Virus record (IMG/VR): IMGVR_UViG_3300050821_003022
Coordinates: 1 to 41,972 of that record
DNA length: 41,972 bases
Strand: one strand, 5' to 3'
Origin: a virus
Shown here: piece after piece, positions 32,202 through 39,797 of the stretch
Numbering within the stretch: position 1 is the stretch's first letter
Layout: each line of letters opens with the position of its first letter
Notes under the pieces: model-generated
What the model was told of the DNA's origin: nothing
Database searches by the model: none
Seen by the model: only the letters and a program-made list of their open reading frames with translations
Program-made: the position numbers and the translations under genes

Positions 32202-33413
32202 CTAATGTTTGGTAGGACCGATCCAAGTATAGCTCTTGTCCCCTTTTGTGGGTAGCAGCTCTACCTTGATGAGGCCCATCTGGTAGAGTGTATCTTCCAC
32301 CACACGGAGTGTTTGACTATCTATGTCACGGTAGAATCTCGCAAGCACCAAACTTCGCGTTGTGATCTGCATGGTCTCGATGTAGTTCTTGATCTGCTCC
32401 GTGGCGTCGCCGGTTAGGGACTTGCCCAACCCACCGAAGGTGAGACCCATCTTCTGCTCAGTTAGTACCAGGATGCCTTTAGCTCGTTCCAAGTCCTGTA
32501 GTTCGATCTTCATAGCATCACTTCGGCTTGCCGAACAGAGCATCATAACCTTTCGTAGATGCGTCTGCCGCCTTTCGCAGTATGCCCTGAATCTCGGATC
32601 ATCCACAGGGTACTTGCCCTGTGCCAAGAGCTTGTCCTGCTGAGTGTACCATACGCTGTAAGCCGCACGCGCTTCAGGTGAGAGAGTAAAGGCACCGCTG
32701 AGCTGATTGATCCTCTCGAGGTCCTGTACCAGCATCTCACCCAGAGCTGCTTCTTCGTTGGTAATAGAGTGATCTGGGACGGTCTTACCTTTGCGTTCTT
32801 CAACCACGAAGATGACGCGTGAAGTGAAACCACCTCCGATGGCTTCATGTGGAAGCATGCTTTGAATCCACTCCGGAGCAGTGGCACCCATAAGGTTGAA
32901 ACATAGTCCCTGTATGCTGTCGATTCCACGACCGATAGTTTCATATTCCCAGTTGTCCTTTGAGTCGTACCAATCAGTCATGTTGGCCAGCAGTTTGATG
33001 TCACCTTGGCCGAGAAATACACTCAGCTCCTCACTGAATGCTGTGAGGCTGCAGTGGAATTTTATCTTCCCATCGGTAGGGTCTTGGTAGTTGGCATTGA
33101 CACGCTTCATGGCACCTACAATTGCTTCGCGGCCAGAGGTTGATTCGGGAGCAACTGCCACCCCAGGTACGCACTGAAGCATAGATTTTGCGATACCAAG
33201 GGCCACACCCTTACGCGCACCACCCGAAGGTCCAATGAGGATAACAAACAAGTTCGGATAGAGAACTTCAAAGCCCATCTCAAGTCGAACCTTACGTTGG
33301 AGAGCCCCAGCGATAACACTAAGTGCACACCAGAGATGATAACTTCGAGGTGGCTCGGTATTCTCGACATAGGTTAGGTACCCCTCTATCCAATCAGGCA
33401 GGTTTCGGCTCAC
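32202..33413 (-). CDS. DUF3987-like replication ATPase
   Basis: A 403-residue protein. The N-terminus (YHLWCALSVIAGALQRKVRL) and a P-loop variant GPSGGARKG (61-69, with KG in place of the usual GK) are typical of DUF3987 primase/helicase-like proteins. An ETTRSL-like helical C-terminus (about 340-395) may be a winged helix for DNA binding. It lies directly after the polymerase and overlaps it by 20 bases, so it is probably the helicase-like partner of the replisome. Confidence 0.75.
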   Translation of the reverse strand: MSRNLPDWIEGYLTYVENTEPPRSYHLWCALSVIAGALQRKVRLEMGFEVLYPNLFVILIGPSGGARKGVALGIAKSMLQCVPGVAVAPESTSGREAIVGAMKRVNANYQDPTDGKIKFHCSLTAFSEELSVFLGQGDIKLLANMTDWYDSKDNWEYETIGRGIDSIQGLCFNLMGATAPEWIQSMLPHEAIGGGFTSRVIFVVEERKGKTVPDHSITNEEAALGEMLVQDLERINQLSGAFTLSPEARAAYSVWYTQQDKLLAQGKYPVDDPRFRAYCERRQTHLRKVMMLCSASRSDAMKIELQDLERAKGILVLTEQKMGLTFGGLGKSLTGDATEQIKNYIETMQITTRSLVLARFYRDIDSQTLRVVEDTLYQMGLIKVELLPTKGDKSYTWIGPTKH

Positions 33414-34914
33414 TGACCAGCTCCACTAGTTGACGCGCTTCGCTCAAGTCCTTAATGTCGCGCATACCAAGTGGATTGCGTTCTTTGTGGTAGCCTCCCC
33501 AGTTGAAGCCCATCTTCATGTCAGTTGCGATTTTGAAGCTACGACCATTGTAGTGTAGTTCAGGTGAGAGCCTGGCATACACACCTTCTTGTACGAGTTC
33601 AAAGTTGGCACTCATAACTACTGATATCGGTATCTGCATCAAGATAGAATCATGCACCTGTGCAAGAATATCTATATTGTAGCCTCCAACAGCACATAGG
33701 AGTGGATCGTTGTAGATTTGGACCATTCCTTGATTCAAAGAATCCACGACTGTGCTTTGTGGTAGCATGCTATAAGCCGACTTCCACATCTCCGCGCCCC
33801 AAGCATCCATAAATCTCACCCTACGTCCAAAGCAATTGGTCAGTGCACGATCCTTCTGCAACTGCCGCTTGATCCATTCGTAGTAGTTACGGATGCCGGG
33901 ATAGATGCTGTGGTACATCTCCACTATTCGCTTGGCTTCTGCAGGCTCAATCTCATTGATAAGCGCAAACTGATTTGGTCCTTCATCGTAGTTGAGGCCG
34001 TGATTTGACTTCTTCCCACACTGTCTTCCGGACATAGTTCTCGGTAGTGCTGATCCAAACCGTGCAAGAATCTCATCCCCAAAGCGAAGATCATGAATGA
34101 GATCAGGATCACTATTACTTCCCACAAGCTTACTTTCATACTCGATTACCTCCGGTTCCACGCCGAACATCAGTGAAGCAGTGTGAATGTGAGTGTCTTT
34201 GCCAGCCTCCACGACGCTTATCATGTTAGCGTCTTGTGTTAGGTATGCCATGACTACCCACTCTGCTTGTCTCTTGTCAACTTCCCAGAAGATGTAACCA
34301 GGGTCTGCTTGGAGGAACTTCTTGAATTCTTGGGGGAGATTCTGATTGTTAGTCCCTGTCCCAAAAACAGTTTTTGAAGAACTGAGTCTTCCGAATTTGG
34401 TGCCTCGAGGGTTATAACTGCACCGGAGTCGACTATCGGAGTCAAATGCAATGTCAAGGTATGTTCCGTGTAGCTTATTGAGCCCTCGTATGTCTTGGAC
34501 GAGTTTCGCTGCGCGGAGTCCCGGACGCTTGGCTGTTCCGCGACTAATACGCTGAAGAGAGATGTCATCTATAGTTACCTTTCCATCTTTGTAGTAAGGT
34601 TGTATACCAAGCTCACCATAAAAATAAGCTTGGCATTGCTGAGATGAATTTACGTTTAGTTCTCTCCCAACGATCTTGTTTAACTCCTCTTGTCTTTCAG
34701 AAGCAGTTCTAAGAATATCGAGCTTGGTTTCTTCTAGTGCCTTAAGATCAACTCGTATTCCTCGCGCTTGAAGGAACATAAGGGGCTCGATTATATCCTC
34801 AGTCATATCATAAGCGGAATCAAAGCCGCTCTTTAGCTCATCCCAAAACTCGTTATGAGCCTGTAAGGTACACGCTGAATCCAAAGCGTTGTAGCGAAGG
34901 AAGTTATTATCCAT
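33394..34914 (-). CDS. DNA polymerase family A, palm-fingers-thumb part
   Basis: A 506-residue protein with the polymerase half of a family A enzyme. Motif A has D213 (WEVDKRQAEWV), the O-helix motif B reads R297-x3-K301-x3-H305-x3-Y309, and motif C has H421-D422 (AQVHDSI). The residue that selects dideoxy-nucleotides in T7 (Tyr526) and Taq (Phe667) is His305 here. Its first residues carry YNALD (8-12), which is the third proofreading exonuclease motif, whereas the other exonuclease motifs are in the separate gene at 35326-36378. The ATG overlaps the HNH gene by 8 bases. It may act only after assembling with that partner. Confidence 0.85.
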   Translation of the reverse strand: MDNNFLRYNALDSACTLQAHNEFWDELKSGFDSAYDMTEDIIEPLMFLQARGIRVDLKALEETKLDILRTASERQEELNKIVGRELNVNSSQQCQAYFYGELGIQPYYKDGKVTIDDISLQRISRGTAKRPGLRAAKLVQDIRGLNKLHGTYLDIAFDSDSRLRCSYNPRGTKFGRLSSSKTVFGTGTNNQNLPQEFKKFLQADPGYIFWEVDKRQAEWVVMAYLTQDANMISVVEAGKDTHIHTASLMFGVEPEVIEYESKLVGSNSDPDLIHDLRFGDEILARFGSALPRTMSGRQCGKKSNHGLNYDEGPNQFALINEIEPAEAKRIVEMYHSIYPGIRNYYEWIKRQLQKDRALTNCFGRRVRFMDAWGAEMWKSAYSMLPQSTVVDSLNQGMVQIYNDPLLCAVGGYNIDILAQVHDSILMQIPISVVMSANFELVQEGVYARLSPELHYNGRSFKIATDMKMGFNWGGYHKERNPLGMRDIKDLSEARQLVELVSEPKPA

Positions 34915-35329
34915 GAGAAACTTTCAAGAGCTTTACACAAGCCCTACACATTCTTCTACCATCAGTTCTTATGTAGGTATTATCTTCATTAAACTCATGG
35001 CCTCGCTTACAAACAGTTCTAGTAGCATTAAAGCTTTGCTTTCTCTCTGTTGTATCCCTTGAATTGTCCAGATGTGTTCCAAGATATAAGTGATCTGGGT
35101 TTATGCATTTCTTATTATCACACTTATGAAGGACAGATAAACCTACTGGAATGAGCCCATTATGAGCCTCCCAGGACAATCTATGAACCGAACTTGCTAT
35201 TCCGTCGGCTCGCATAATTCCATAGTTATTGCCGGATATAGCGCCCTGCCATAGCCAGCAATTAGTGTCCTCATCTACTATTATTTTAGATAGTAGTTTC
35301 GACTTTACTTGCTCTCGGTAGGTTATCAT
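34907..35329 (-). CDS. HNH homing endonuclease splitting the polymerase
   Basis: A 140-residue HNH nuclease of the AP2/HNH_3 type: CWLWQGA (24-30), HRLSWE (49-54), LHKCDNKKCINPDHL (67-81) and LGTHLDNSRD, then a zinc element CKRGHE plus CRAC (107-131). It sits exactly between the exonuclease and polymerase parts, overlapping the upstream stop by ATGA and the downstream start by ATGGATAA. Homing endonucleases insert in essential genes and spread by cutting empty sites. Confidence 0.88.
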   Translation of the reverse strand: MITYREQVKSKLLSKIIVDEDTNCWLWQGAISGNNYGIMRADGIASSVHRLSWEAHNGLIPVGLSVLHKCDNKKCINPDHLYLGTHLDNSRDTTERKQSFNATRTVCKRGHEFNEDNTYIRTDGRRMCRACVKLLKVSHG

Positions 35330-36378
35330 GCCTCTTCCTTAATGTTAGTGAATTTGAAATCCTTCCAAAAAGCTTGACTTCCACAATACAAGCTACCCAA
35401 GAAGGCTAAACTCTTTGGAAGGTCTGGATAGATTATGGAATGTGCTACCATTGTATCATGAATAGGACCAGCTATCCTTATTCCACACTTAGTGAGAAGA
35501 AAGTGTCGGTCGAAAATACTATTCTGCAGCACCTTAATGGAGTTTGGATTCCCAAGCGTCCTCTGCATCCCACGATAGAGTTCGAGCTCCTCTTGCTCCA
35601 GCCAACCATCAGCCAGTGGTAGGCTCATAGCCACCTTGGGATCAGAGCAGAAAGAGATGCATGCGATCTCGTGGTTGGTTACTTCAATGTCCACGGAGAG
35701 GATTGGCTGCGACTCGTAGTAGGCTAACCACTCCAACGCTTCGGTCACGGTGCCGAACTCGTAGACAAGCTGGCGCTCAGGTCGTCGCAGTTCAGGGAAT
35801 AAACTCTCAACTTTGGCTTTGCCAAGGTCCATTGAGATCACATGACGGTAGAGGTAGGGCTTGAATTCCTTGGTGGTTAGGCTACCTTTGTCACCGCCCT
35901 TCCGATCGTAGAGACTCGCTGCAGGATGTATCGCGGGAATCACCTTAAATATACGGCTCATACCTATAGAGGGCATCACATAGCCCCGTAACTGGGTTAT
36001 ATAGGTGTTTCCTGTAAGGGCTGCCATTGCGGTCTTGCCGCAGGCTACCACGACGTTAGGATTCAGCTCTTCGAGTTCTGCTTGGAGCTGGAGTACCCAC
36101 TCGTGTCCTGCGGCGCTGAAGGTCTTTCCGTCGAAGTAGGGACTGATGTTATTTCCAGGTGGTTGCAGCTTAACGACGTTGGTAAGATAAACTTCACTTC
36201 TTGTGAGATCAGCTGCGTGCAAGCACTGTTCGAGTACCCCACCAGCTGGGCCAACAAAAGGTTTAAGCTGTATGTTCTCATGTGCACCTCCTGCTTCACC
36301 AACGATAGCGATCTTAGCGTTGTGAGGGCCAACGCCTGGGATAATGCGAGTTGCTTTGGTAGGAAAGAATGAAGTCAT
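35326..36378 (-). CDS. Uracil-DNA glycosylase domain fused to 3'-5' exonuclease part
   Basis: A 350-residue protein. Residues 1-170 are a UDG superfamily domain: IVGEAGGAHE (25-34), PFVGPAGGVLE (40-50), LTNVVKLQPPG (65-75) and the His-containing loop AIHPAASLY (149-157). Residues 220-350 are a family A proofreading exonuclease part with SVDIEV (228-233) and QNSIFDRHFL (285-294) and HDTMVAH (307-313). A UDG-polymerase fusion is known from other phages such as SPO1. Here the chain ends at KEEA, before the third exonuclease motif, which is in the polymerase gene downstream. Confidence 0.85.
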   Translation of the reverse strand: MTSFFPTKATRIIPGVGPHNAKIAIVGEAGGAHENIQLKPFVGPAGGVLEQCLHAADLTRSEVYLTNVVKLQPPGNNISPYFDGKTFSAAGHEWVLQLQAELEELNPNVVVACGKTAMAALTGNTYITQLRGYVMPSIGMSRIFKVIPAIHPAASLYDRKGGDKGSLTTKEFKPYLYRHVISMDLGKAKVESLFPELRRPERQLVYEFGTVTEALEWLAYYESQPILSVDIEVTNHEIACISFCSDPKVAMSLPLADGWLEQEELELYRGMQRTLGNPNSIKVLQNSIFDRHFLLTKCGIRIAGPIHDTMVAHSIIYPDLPKSLAFLGSLYCGSQAFWKDFKFTNIKEEA

Positions 36379-36503
36379 TTGGGTTCCTTCAGAAACTGTA
36401 GATGAAATTTCCAGAGCATTATCTCTAATCCAACACCCTGAAGATATCTAATTCCCAGTTCTTTAGTTATCCATTGACTAGTATTAAGTTTATTAACTCT
36501 CAT
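36375..36503 (-). CDS. Short basic helical protein ahead of the UDG gene
   Basis: A 42-residue protein. The ATG has GGTGG 4 nt upstream and overlaps the previous stop by ATGA; the stop overlaps the UDG start by ATGA. The product is a mostly helical, lysine-rich peptide with a Trp-Leu-Phe core (MLWKFHLQFLKEPK). Function unknown. The tight coupling on both sides is the main reason for calling it. Confidence 0.5.
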   Translation of the reverse strand: MRVNKLNTSQWITKELGIRYLQGVGLEIMLWKFHLQFLKEPK

Positions 36504-36673
36504 GTTTCCACCTTTCGTATCTTGTAACCGATCTTTGTGTAGTGTAACTTAACGCTAGCCCAGCTCAAGCCAACTGCCCACTTGGCACCATTAGTGCTGA
36601 ACACCACCTGTCCACTTTCTACATCGAAAGTGTGAGACCAGGTAGGACCGACAACTTGGTAGCGTTCAAGCAT
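36500..36673 (-). CDS. Small phage protein in the replication operon
   Basis: A 57-residue protein, beginning at TAATG with the preceding gene's stop. It is beta-rich with many Trp/Tyr (GPTWSHTFDVESGQVVF, then KWAVGLSWASVKLHY) and a basic C-terminus (KIRKVET), which would suit nucleic acid contact. Not recognised. It lies between two genes with clear starts and no gap. Confidence 0.5.
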   Translation of the reverse strand: MLERYQVVGPTWSHTFDVESGQVVFSTNGAKWAVGLSWASVKLHYTKIGYKIRKVET

Positions 36674-36888
36674 TAGAGATTTACTACTTTATCTCCGGTA
36701 ATGCTTGAGCCTGTGACAGTAGTACCATTTACAGATAGGCTTCCAGAAACAGTTTTCAAAGCTGCCCTGATTGTTCTCTGATCCATATGCGTCTGATAAC
36801 CTACACGAAAGATTGCTTCAATAATCTTACGAAGATTTTCAGCGGACTCCTTTGAAATTTCAGCTCCGATATGTATTCCAGTTTCCAT
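36673..36888 (-). CDS. Hypothetical protein after the ParB-methyltransferase gene
   Basis: A 71-residue protein starting METGIHIG; AAGGAG lies 6 nt upstream, favoured over an earlier ATG inside the previous gene. The N-terminal 45 residues are helical and charged (KESAENLRKIIEAIFR), and the C-terminal 20 are a beta-rich Gly/Ser/Thr repeat (SLSVNGTTVTGSSITGD). Function unknown. Confidence 0.6.
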   Translation of the reverse strand: METGIHIGAEISKESAENLRKIIEAIFRVGYQTHMDQRTIRAALKTVSGSLSVNGTTVTGSSITGDKVVNL

Positions 36889-36889
36889 A

Positions 36890-38278
36890 TTAAGCTCCTT
36901 GGGTTTGTTGCTCTTCGTAGGCCTCAAGCGCTGCGAGCATGTCAGCATCGCTTAGCTCCTCGACTTCCTCCTCAGCAGAGCTTTCCTCTCCGTTAAGGTG
37001 CATGGCATCCTGCTCCACGGCTAGCATGAATTTGTCCTTGTACTCGGGGTTGAGGTCCCAGCCGAACACTTTGTTTCCCCTGTTATAGCACGCACGAATC
37101 GTTGCACCGGAGCCGAGGAATGGAACGAGGACTATTCCTGTGGGGTAACAAAACAGGTCCAAGAGTTCTTCGATCAGCAGAACGGGGCGTTCTGTCGGAT
37201 GTATCTTCCTGGCTCCTGCCACGCCGGGAAAGTTGAAAACGTTCAACCTACCACGTTTCAGCATAACGGGGTTTCCTTTGCGGCAGACGAAGAAAGGTTC
37301 ATAGCCTCGAGCGAGATAGATTTCAGGCTGCATCGTTTGTCCGATTTCCTTTGCCCAGATAGCAGGAATCTCGTCAACCTGCCAGCCGGCGAGGCGAAGG
37401 CAGTTTAGTGCATCTTGATGCCAGCTTGGGCCAAACCAGAACACCAGCCACGAGTTGGGAGCTGCCACACGAAAGAGCTCAGTGCTCAGTTTGAGAAGGA
37501 ACTCAGGGTAGGCATCTTCGGAGACTTCCTCGTAGCTCTGTACACTCGAGGTTACTTCTTCGTTGCCACGTTTCTGCTTGTTCAAGTTGATTCCGTAAGG
37601 AGGGTCGCACTCGATGAAGGAGATGTTTCCGTCAGTGGGAAGCTCAGCTAGACCAGCGAACGTATCGCCTATACGATAGTTGGCCTCGGCAACCTTTAGC
37701 ATCTCATGAATCCCTTTAGCAAGGGCATGACCTCCGCTAGCTTGGCGCTCGCGTAGCACTTTGATGATTTGTTCTTCCTCGAGTTTCTTGACTACCTTCT
37801 CCGCATCGTTCGCGGTGTTCAGTTCAGCTAACTCAGGCATAGCCTCGACAGCCTTAGCCATCTTGATAGCGCGGGCTACGTCAGTCACACTGCGACTCAG
37901 TAGCTCGGCAGTTTTCCTGCCAGACCAGTCCAGGTTCTTTTCTTTGTAGAGTCTGTCAATCTCAAGGATGAGCGCATTCTTCTCGCTCCAGGTGAAGTCA
38001 GCACGGAAAGTGTTCTCGATTAGCTCGATCTCGCGGGAGTCGACTTCCTCGCCAGCCTCTCGTATGAGGCAAGGGATTTTCTCCAGCCCAGCCAGAATCG
38101 CTGCACGGACTCTACGTTCACCTGCAAGCAAGTGCATGTTCGAGTCAAGCGTGATAGGTTGGAGCACTCCTTTCTGCCTAATGGACTCAGCAAGGTCCTC
38201 GAGGCCAGTGAATTCCTTACGATAGCGTTCTCCGACGATGATCTTGTCAAGCTGAACAAACTTGAGTTTATTCTCCAC
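36890..38278 (-). CDS. ParB-N domain fused to DNA methyltransferase
   Basis: A 462-residue two-domain protein. Residues 1-95 are a ParB-like nuclease/CTP-binding domain (LAESIRQKGVLQPITL, LAGERRVRAAILAG at 51-64). Residues about 200-425 are an amino-methyltransferase with the catalytic DPPYGI (225-230), a KIHPTERPV segment (358-366) and the AdoMet-binding FLGSGATI (387-394). Motif IV before motif I makes it the beta class (N6-adenine or N4-cytosine). The C-terminus is acidic. Such fusions modify phage DNA, probably protecting it from host restriction. Confidence 0.88.
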   Translation of the reverse strand: MENKLKFVQLDKIIVGERYRKEFTGLEDLAESIRQKGVLQPITLDSNMHLLAGERRVRAAILAGLEKIPCLIREAGEEVDSREIELIENTFRADFTWSEKNALILEIDRLYKEKNLDWSGRKTAELLSRSVTDVARAIKMAKAVEAMPELAELNTANDAEKVVKKLEEEQIIKVLRERQASGGHALAKGIHEMLKVAEANYRIGDTFAGLAELPTDGNISFIECDPPYGINLNKQKRGNEEVTSSVQSYEEVSEDAYPEFLLKLSTELFRVAAPNSWLVFWFGPSWHQDALNCLRLAGWQVDEIPAIWAKEIGQTMQPEIYLARGYEPFFVCRKGNPVMLKRGRLNVFNFPGVAGARKIHPTERPVLLIEELLDLFCYPTGIVLVPFLGSGATIRACYNRGNKVFGWDLNPEYKDKFMLAVEQDAMHLNGEESSAEEEVEELSDADMLAALEAYEEQQTQGA

Positions 38279-38282
38279 CTTT

Positions 38283-38498
38283 TTACTCCTTGTTGGCTAC
38301 ATTAGTCTTTTGAGCTTCCAACTCGGCGATCTTCTGCTTAAGGTCCCAGACTACATCTATCTCAGCACCACCGTGACTCTTCCTCAGACCTAAGGCAGCA
38401 GCAAATACTTCAATCACACCTGTTTGTGCCATCAGTAGCTCATTCTGTCGACGAAGAAAGGTGATTTCCTGCATCGCATGCGCTAGTAAGTCTCTCAT
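38283..38498 (-). CDS. Small conserved-type phage protein
   Basis: A 71-residue protein whose ATG overlaps the previous stop (ATGA). It is helical throughout, with EITFLRRQNELLMAQ near 12-26 and a coiled C-terminus (DLKQKIAELEAQKT). The motif MAQTGVIEVFAAALGLR recalls small proteins of unknown function in other phages. It directly precedes the ParB-methyltransferase gene. Confidence 0.65.
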   Translation of the reverse strand: MRDLLAHAMQEITFLRRQNELLMAQTGVIEVFAAALGLRKSHGGAEIDVVWDLKQKIAELEAQKTNVANKE

Positions 38499-38731
38499 TC
38501 CTGTTCTCCTAATTGTGCTATCAGAGCATCCCGCTCTGCTTGGGTTAGCTTTGCTATCAGCTTGTCAACGGAGCTGACCTTGGCCCTGGAAGCTTTCGCT
38601 TCCACTTTCTCAACTCGCTGACGTGAGGCAGGCCTAACTACCGTTCGGTTATGCCTGATTTCCCTAAGGCGAATGAGCAGCTCCTCATCAGTCATTTCAT
38701 CTACAGTTTTCACTAGGTTCTCCAGGCGCAC
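38495..38731 (-). CDS. Small phage protein with basic core
   Basis: A 78-residue protein with a GTG start and AAGGAG 6 nt upstream. The core LLIRLREIRHNRTVVRP (near 19-35) and helical C-terminus (KLIAKLTQAERDALIAQL) look like a family common in phage replication operons. The basic centre suggests nucleic acid binding; there is no enzymatic motif. First gene after the terminator-like structure at 38781-38850. Confidence 0.65.
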   Translation of the reverse strand: MRLENLVKTVDEMTDEELLIRLREIRHNRTVVRPASRQRVEKVEAKASRAKVSSVDKLIAKLTQAERDALIAQLGEQE

Positions 38732-38780
38732 GTTAGTCTCCTTGTGGGGCTTGTTTCAGCGCGCTCAAAGAACGCGATGG

Positions 38781-38850
38781 AAAAAGCCCTTCGGCCAAAA
38801 CACAGTTCACTGAAGGGAGAAAACAGTGAAAGACTACCTGACCGAAGGGG
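38781..38850 (-). terminator. Terminator with alternative stems, possible attenuator
   Basis: On the minus strand, after the stop at 38857, CCCTTCGG (38849-38842) can pair with CCGAAGGG (38794-38787), and the same final GAAGGG can instead pair with CCCTTC at 38817-38812. A T5 run (38785-38781) follows, so the second pairing makes a normal terminator. Because the stems exclude each other, passage into the genes beyond may be adjustable. Confidence 0.6.
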
Positions 38851-38856
38851 AGTTCG

Positions 38857-39303
38857 TTAGCTCACTACGCTCTTGGGAACGGGAGGTGCTTTGCGCAGTC
38901 CTGGCTCGCCACTTGCGAGGCGAGGCACGGTCAGGCGATTATAGATATTCCCGCTGTCATCCGGTTCGCTTAGGGTGAGCTCCGCGGTGGCCGTCTGGCC
39001 AGGGAAGTCATCCAAGTCGAAACCAGAGCTGTCGTTCGGAATCTTGAACAGTGCAAGGAACCGTGCTACTAGAAGCTGCTTGAACTTCGCTTTGTCCGGG
39101 TCATCGCCAGGCGCCGGGAGTCCAATGTAGTGAGTCACATTTGGTGCTTCGTCGTGACCATCTATCCCGATCGAGACTTTGATCTGAGGCTTCTTGGTTT
39201 CACGAGTTTCGACCTGTTCAGCAGATGCTATCATGAGGCCATAGCGGCCGCCAGCTACCGGCTTGCTTTCTTGTACACCACCTACGTCGAGAGGAATTTT
39301 CAT
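38857..39303 (-). CDS. Single-strand-DNA-binding-like protein
   Basis: A 148-residue protein with AAGGAA 6 nt upstream. It is beta-rich with an OB-like alternation (YGLMIASAEQVETRETKKPQ, then KVSIGIDGHD), a helical insert (FKQLLVARFLALFKI) and a proline-rich acidic/basic C-terminus. It resembles phage recombination SSB-like (DUF669-type) proteins. Its neighbours, a Sak4-like ATPase and a Cas4-like nuclease, make a recombination role likely. Confidence 0.55.
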   Translation of the reverse strand: MKIPLDVGGVQESKPVAGGRYGLMIASAEQVETRETKKPQIKVSIGIDGHDEAPNVTHYIGLPAPGDDPDKAKFKQLLVARFLALFKIPNDSSGFDLDDFPGQTATAELTLSEPDDSGNIYNRLTVPRLASGEPGLRKAPPVPKSVVS

Positions 39304-39328
39304 TTCAGTTTCCTTAGGTTTAGTTGAG

Positions 39329-39778
39329 TTAAACTTCGGCAGGCCTTTCGATAGCCTCCCAGTAGTGCTTGAACTCGCGTACGAAGTATTCCTTACGCAA
39401 CTTCAAATCCGCAATCTCACCTTCTTTCTTAGCAATCTCGCGGTCGAATTTGGAGAGCACATCAGCTTTGTTTACCTCAAGCTGGTCCTCGTCGATAGAC
39501 TTGACGATCTCAACGTCTTTGCTCTTGGAGTTGAAGTACTCGAACTTGATTTCAGCTTTGTCATAGCTGACTTCAAGGTAAGCGATGATGATTGTTGGAA
39601 GCTGGGTAAAGGGCTCGAAGCCAACAATAGTACCAGCATGGATAGCGAACTCGTCGCTGTACTTCTTCTTGAGTACTTTCACTCGATCGCCCACTTTTAG
39701 CTCATCGATTCGCCTGGCTGAGCGAAGATCAACTTCCAGCTTCACCCCGTTAACTTCAATGATAGTTTTATTTTGCAT
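39329..39778 (-). CDS. Hypothetical protein between SSB-like and Sak4-like genes
   Basis: A 149-residue protein; AAAGGAA lies 6 nt before its ATG. The N-terminal half is a small beta domain (KTIIEVNGVKLEVDL, then KVGDRVKVLKKKY) of KOW or SH3 type that could bind nucleic acid or another protein. Residues 100-140 form a charged coiled coil (SKFDREIAKKEGEIADLKLR). Not recognised. It belongs to the recombination cluster by position. Confidence 0.6.
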   Translation of the reverse strand: MQNKTIIEVNGVKLEVDLRSARRIDELKVGDRVKVLKKKYSDEFAIHAGTIVGFEPFTQLPTIIIAYLEVSYDKAEIKFEYFNSKSKDVEIVKSIDEDQLEVNKADVLSKFDREIAKKEGEIADLKLRKEYFVREFKHYWEAIERPAEV

Positions 39779-39797
39779 GTAGATTCCTTTAGTTTAG

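Noticed and set aside
34907-35329. Group I intron hosting the HNH gene
   Set aside because: The HNH frame fills almost the entire insert, leaving no room for the roughly 200 nt or more needed for a ribozyme core. A free-standing homing gene is simpler.
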